In this document: in pieces, positions 59,967 through 64,000 of the stretch
Layout: each line of letters starts with the position of its first letter
Numbering within the stretch: the first letter of the stretch is position 1
Origin: Cephalopachus bancanus
Lineage: Eukaryota; Chordata; Mammalia; Primates; Tarsiidae
Assembly (NCBI GenBank): GCA_027257055.1
Contig: JAPVLO010000056.1
Coordinates: 6,994,501-7,058,500 of the forward strand
DNA length: 64,000 nucleotides
Direction of reading: 5' to 3'
The notes under the pieces: model-generated
What the model was told of the DNA's origin: nothing
Database searches by the model: none
Seen by the model: only the letters and a program-made list of their open reading frames with translations
Made by a program: the position numbers and the translations under genes

Positions 59967-62190
59967 CTATTTCCTAGAGTAGGAAGTAGGAGCCTCAAAT
60001 GAAAATTCTGGCCCCTCGTTTCACTCAGTCTGCTCCAATCAGGCCCACGTTTGCTGGGCAAGAACTGGGCAGCCATAACTGTGGCTCTCAGCCCAGCCAA
60101 GGGACACAGGTAAAGAGTTTCTGCCTGCGGCTCCCTTAAGCAGCAACACCAATGGGTAAAACAGAAAACTTGGACCTGCAGCTGCAAGATTTATGATCTA
60201 TACTGACTTCTTCCTGTCAGTGAGAGAAACCACAGGCCTCAGTACCCCAGATGTTCTCTATAACGTCTGACTGTCTAGCCCGCTTTCTCTTAAATGTATT
60301 AATACCGTACTTGGTTTCTAATAACTAAATTTTGTATCCTTTCCTCCTCCACAAGAATCCCTCTCCAAAGTCTCCTTCTGATCAGTACTGTCCCACTCAG
60401 CAAAAAATGTTTGTGAATAAGCTTTGAAATGATCACAAACTGTGCCCATTAGTTACTCTTACTGCGTTTCATGCAGGTTTCCAGAAATTCTACAATCACA
60501 CCTTATGACATTCATTTATCATCCACTTCAACCAGCTCTTTTTTCCTTTGTAACTAACCTACACCTCATCTATTCCTCTATTGCCCTAGAAACCTAAATC
60601 CAAGACAGACCTACAGCCGGTGCCTCAGCAAGTAGACTAACCTTTCATTGCTTCGTCCTTTTATTTATTTTTTTGTTTTCCTCGCGACCAGCTAGTCTTG
60701 TTTTCTGGAAGTGGAGCCAACATTCCACACCAGATATGCCGCTGCCTGTAATCTTTTCATTAACAGGCCATCCGCCAATTGGAGTCATCGATTGCTGTTG
60801 GCACAGAGAACTCACAGCCCTTCTCCAGCCACGAGGATGGTGGGCAGACGGGGCCTGGATTCATTTCAGCCGCGTGGCTCCATCCTCCTCTCCATCCCCA
60901 CTGGGAGCGGGATGCTCAGAATCTGTATTGTATCGTGAAAAGGCTAATGGTCGAGAACCTGCAAACAAGGAGTGTAGCCAGCTGGTGGCTGGAGCTAGGC
61001 GGCTCCCTTCCACCTGGGGCTCTCAGGCGATTCAGCGGGAGGAGACGCAGCTAGAGGGTGTGGGCGAAGGGAGGAGAGCGTGTAGGCAGCTCGTTGCCCA
61101 GGCCTGACACTTCAACCCCTGCAGCACTGGAGGTGTTTGCCAGCAGCCCCACCCTTCTCTGGAAAGGGTGAGTTATTGACTGTGAAGGAAACGCAAATAA
61201 TGGAGGTTATTTCCGTGCAAACCCAACGTGAGACAGGTTTCTCTTTGAGATAGTCAGTCTTATCAGCAATGGCTTCTCTAAGTGCTTCCAAAGTGTCTAT
61301 CCATTAGGGCCAAAGGAGGCGCTTTGATTCTCCCTTGGAGGAGAGAGCAGTTTAATAAATCAGCAAGTGGATGGAGCATCTAAATTCAATAATTGTGAAG
61401 TGCAGATAAATCACTGCTGTCAATGCCGACTTTAGACTTGATTCATTCAAAATAGTGAGAGTCAAACAGCAACGCAACCTACCCAGAATCTGGACACACA
61501 CAGCTCACGGGGCCCCAGCCCCCGGAGCTGGGCCTCATTCCCGGGGCAGTCTGTTGGGAAGTGAAGACAAAGGAAGGAGGTTGAATTACAGCCTGAGAGA
61601 TGACCCATTCTAGCAGCAGAGAGATTGTGGAGACTCCGAGTGAATAATTCATGGTCCTCCTTGGCTGTGTGTTAGGTTTCGTCCCTGGAGCTGCTGAGGC
61701 GAAAGAGATCAGGCATGGGCGTCTCACCCCAGCCAGGCAACCGGGCCTTCCAACACATTCTCTGTCGTTGATTTGCTCACCAGCAACAAGAGGGCATGAA
61801 CAACCGTGCATGATTGAAGCTGCAAGTTCAGTCGATTCCAGCAGAACCGAGGCTGGAAGGGTATTTCCATTCCCTCCTCCAGATTCTTTCCCCTAAAATA
61901 ACTGGTGTTTCTAGCCCCTCCATTCAACTCTATGTAAGTTTCGTGTGAAATGCAAGAAAGTGCAGCCCTTATATTTATAAACATGTCAACTCGCAAATGG
62001 TTGGATAGGTATTTGAATTATTGATTGTTAAATATTTAAGCTGAATTCCTCATTCATCAGTTCTCACGAGAAGCCAGGGGACAGATTTACGATGCTGGAG
62101 TTTTTCTGGTTAGTTGGCAGTTGGCATCTCTATTAATTATAGCTCACACAGCAGATTCGGCAGCATTCATTGCGGGTCCTTGGAATCAAT
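59967..62190. other. Long repeat-free stretch, candidate regulatory DNA
   Basis: Over 2 kb without a recognised repeat, with a GC-rich part at about 60690-61140 and AT-rich, enhancer-like text at 61160-61480 and 61990-62170. The 144-codon plus frame at 60673-61107 has no domain; overlapping frames in the GC-rich part argue against coding. Confidence 0.35.
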
Positions 62191-62194
62191 GTTT

Positions 62195-62507
62195 GCTATT
62201 CCTTTTATTTTTATTTTTTGAGTTGGAGTCTCACTCCTTTGCTCAGGCTGGAGTGCAGTGGCACGCATGCTCACGGCCACCCCATCGTTGACCTGCTGGG
62301 TTCTGGCGAGCCTTCTGCCTCAGGCTTCCAAGGAGCCAGAACTACAGGCTTGCGCTACCACACCCGGCTAATTTTTTTTTTTGATTGATTGTAGAGACAA
62401 AGTCTCACCAAGTTGCCCCTGGCTGATCTCGAACCCAGGGGCTCAGGCAATCTACTCACCTTGGCCTCCCAAAGTGCTGGGATGACAGGCTGAGCCACTT
62501 AGCCTGG
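62195..62507 (-). mobile_element. Alu, full dimer
   Basis: Inverse dimer; imperfect TSD TGCTATTCCTTT / TGTTATTCCTTT. Confidence 0.9.
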
Positions 62508-62629
62508 CCTGTTATTCCTTTAAAAGAGGGTTTGTGCAACAAGGGTCCCTGAAATAAAAAGGAAAAGTCATATGCCACGTCTGAATCCCTGCTGCCACCT
62601 TCTAAAGTTTTGGTGGGTCTGATTGTGTC

Positions 62630-62780
62630 TCTGACTGTAGTGTAGTTGAAAGAGCACGATTTTTAGAAGCAGATAGATCTGTATTTCAATTCCAGCTCCC
62701 TCACTTCGTGATTTTGTGAACCTATACAATTTTCTTCATACCTTTAAGTCTCAATCTATTTACCTAAAAAAAGTCTCTTG
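62630..62780 (+). repeat. MIR element
   Basis: AGTGTAGTTGAAAGAGCACG then TTTCAATTCCAGCTCCCTCAC in MIR order. Confidence 0.8.
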
Positions 62781-63009
62781 ATTCTGTTTCATTAGTGAAA
62801 TAAAAAACTCTTGCTCACACTTCTCACTCCTTTTGCCCCGTGACCATCCCAGGTACTTGCCCATGTGTCTCTGTGTGGCTTGGTGGTCCTCTTCTCCTGG
62901 GAACTGTAAAGTGGCAAACCATTTTTCCAATGGCAATCGTCTCCCCATCTATTGGTCCCAGCATACCTCAATCATAAAACCTACATTTACTTGTGTATGC
63001 ATATGGATA

Positions 63010-63591
63010 TGTGAGGGGGGAATCCCTCCAAAATGGAATTTATTTATTTTAAAAACTGTCTTTATTCTTGCATGTCTTAACCTCAGTCACCTTCAAAGTT
63101 CTCTCCATTTGATGCAATACACCTGCTGACATATTTTTGTCCCCTGCTCAAAATAGTTTTTGATCTCGTCAGTTTTGATGTCTTTTAGTGCTTCTGCCGT
63201 TTTTTGTTTCATCTCTCCCACGTCACCAAACTGTTTCCCTTTGAGGACTTTTTTCATCAGGGGAAACAAACAAATAAAAACAGTCGTGAGATCAGGTGAA
63301 TAGGGAGGATGAGGCACAGGGGTCTTGCCAGTTTGGGTCAAAAACTGCTGAACACTCAGCACAGTGTGGACACGTTGTTCACGTAAATCACCCATCATGA
63401 AATCAGCAAACACTGAAAGAATCTCCAGAAAAAATTCACCAAAGCCAAACACAGCATTTCACAGCAACGCTAACTGGTCCACTGTTGTTGATGGGTTCCT
63501 AGAATACTTACCTAGCAGGGAAAGCCTGTACTATAAGAAGCCTGCCCTCCAAAAGATCATTCCTTTTTTTTTTTTTGCTGTCTACCTCACA
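63010..63591 (-). mobile_element. Mariner, minus strand, deleted
   Basis: TGTGAGGGGGGAATCCCTCC at the left and, inverted, TGTGAGGTAGACAGC at the right, each with TA outside. At 582 bp it is under half of full length. Confidence 0.8.
63093..63452 (-). pseudogene. Mariner transposase C-terminal remnant
   Basis: An unbroken 119-codon minus frame reads His-Thr-Val-Leu-Ser-Val-Gln-Gln-Phe-Leu, then His-Pro-Pro-Tyr-Ser-Pro-Asp-Leu, then Met-Lys-Lys-Val-Leu-Lys-Gly-Lys-Gln-Phe and a Phe-Glu-Gln-Gly end. This is the mariner catalytic C-terminus. The N-terminal DNA-binding region and first catalytic Asp are absent, so it is not functional. Confidence 0.85.
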
Positions 63592-63634
63592 TAATAGATA
63601 TATATGTCTTCAGTTATAAATATAAATATGCACC

Positions 63635-63830
63635 ATTTATTGACAGCTTGCTATCAATAAATGCCATGTGCCAGACATAATTCTAAGTGCTTTACAAATA
63701 TTCACCTGTTTAATTCTTACAATAACCATTTGAGATATGTACCACTTATTAGCTCCATTTTATAACTCAGAAAACTAAGGCATGAAAAGTTGATGGAGCC
63801 TGGGTTTTGAAGTCCTGGATTAATGCAATC
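63635..63830 (-). repeat. MIR element
   Basis: TGTGCCAGACATAATTCTAAG, ACAATAACCATTTGAGATATG and CTCCATTTTATAACTCAGAA are inverse MIR. Confidence 0.85.
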
Positions 63831-63849
63831 TTCCTCAGTGGAAGAAATA

Positions 63850-64000
63850 TGCTATTTTTGTGCTGTCTAAATGGTAGCGTTAGCTATATGTGGCCACTGA
63901 GTACCTGAAATGGGATTGAGAAACTAAACTTTTAATTGTATACAAATTTAATTAATTTAAGTTTAAATACCCCACACAGCTAGTGGGAACTGTATTGGAC
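63850..64000. repeat. Old mammalian repeat, cut by the window edge
   Basis: TATATGTGGCCACTGAGTACC and CACAGCTAGTGGGAACTGTATTGGAC belong to a common old repeat (GTGGCTAGTGGCTACC type). I do not name the family. It continues past the window. Confidence 0.5.

Noticed and set aside
60673..61107. 144-codon plus-strand ORF
   Set aside because: Low-complexity Ser/Pro/Ala composition in a GC-rich patch with overlapping frames; no family similarity seen.

Overview
This window is nuclear DNA from a primate. The best fit is a tarsier, an inference from its repeats. It holds 21 Alu copies. The youngest share a diagnostic left monomer (CTCAGCCTGTAATCCCGC, then GGTTCGAGACCCGCCTGG) and linker (ACAATAAATCAAAAAATCAG) that I do not associate with anthropoid or lemur Alus. 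They sit beside a young L1 family whose 3' end reads CTAACCCTGAATTGTACCCC, and beside several mariner DNA transposons.

Region 1, bases 1-10640: the 3' end of NFIA (nuclear factor I/A), plus strand. Bases 1-3263 are the last intron. The terminal exon begins at 3264 and encodes only Ser-Trp-Tyr-Leu-Gly-stop, the NFIA C-terminus. A 3' UTR of about 7.4 kb follows. It carries 8-mer matches to miR-223, miR-29 and miR-153, a miR-15/16/424 site and several AATAAA signals; the most distal signal is at 10619. Bases 1 to about 11.4 kb contain almost no interspersed repeats.

Region 2, bases 10.6-64 kb: intergenic DNA downstream of NFIA, with no further convincing protein-coding gene. It is a layered mosaic. 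The oldest layer is MIR, L2/CR1-type LINE, L1M, MLT1 LTR and Tigger-like DNA transposon fragments. On top are mariners, Alus and the young L1 family. The young L1 family includes a fold-back copy inside a mariner (15.3-16.6 kb), a copy with an Alu in its tail (24.1-24.7 kb), a near full-length but dead copy with a second 3' end in tandem (35.2-42.1 kb), and short copies at 46.2, 53.4 and 58.0 kb.

The most unusual structures are insertion by-products: an Alu with its 5' half inverted in place (31755-32067), the L1 hairpin, the tandem 3'-end L1, an L1 with a transduced 3' flank (58039-58487), and a 130-bp locally inverted duplication of a MIR segment (22.66/23.06 kb). Repeat-free stretches (last intron, 44.7-45.3 kb, 60.6-62.2 kb) are candidate conserved enhancers, but this cannot be confirmed without alignments. 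No new protein-coding system, CRISPR array, tRNA or rRNA gene was found.
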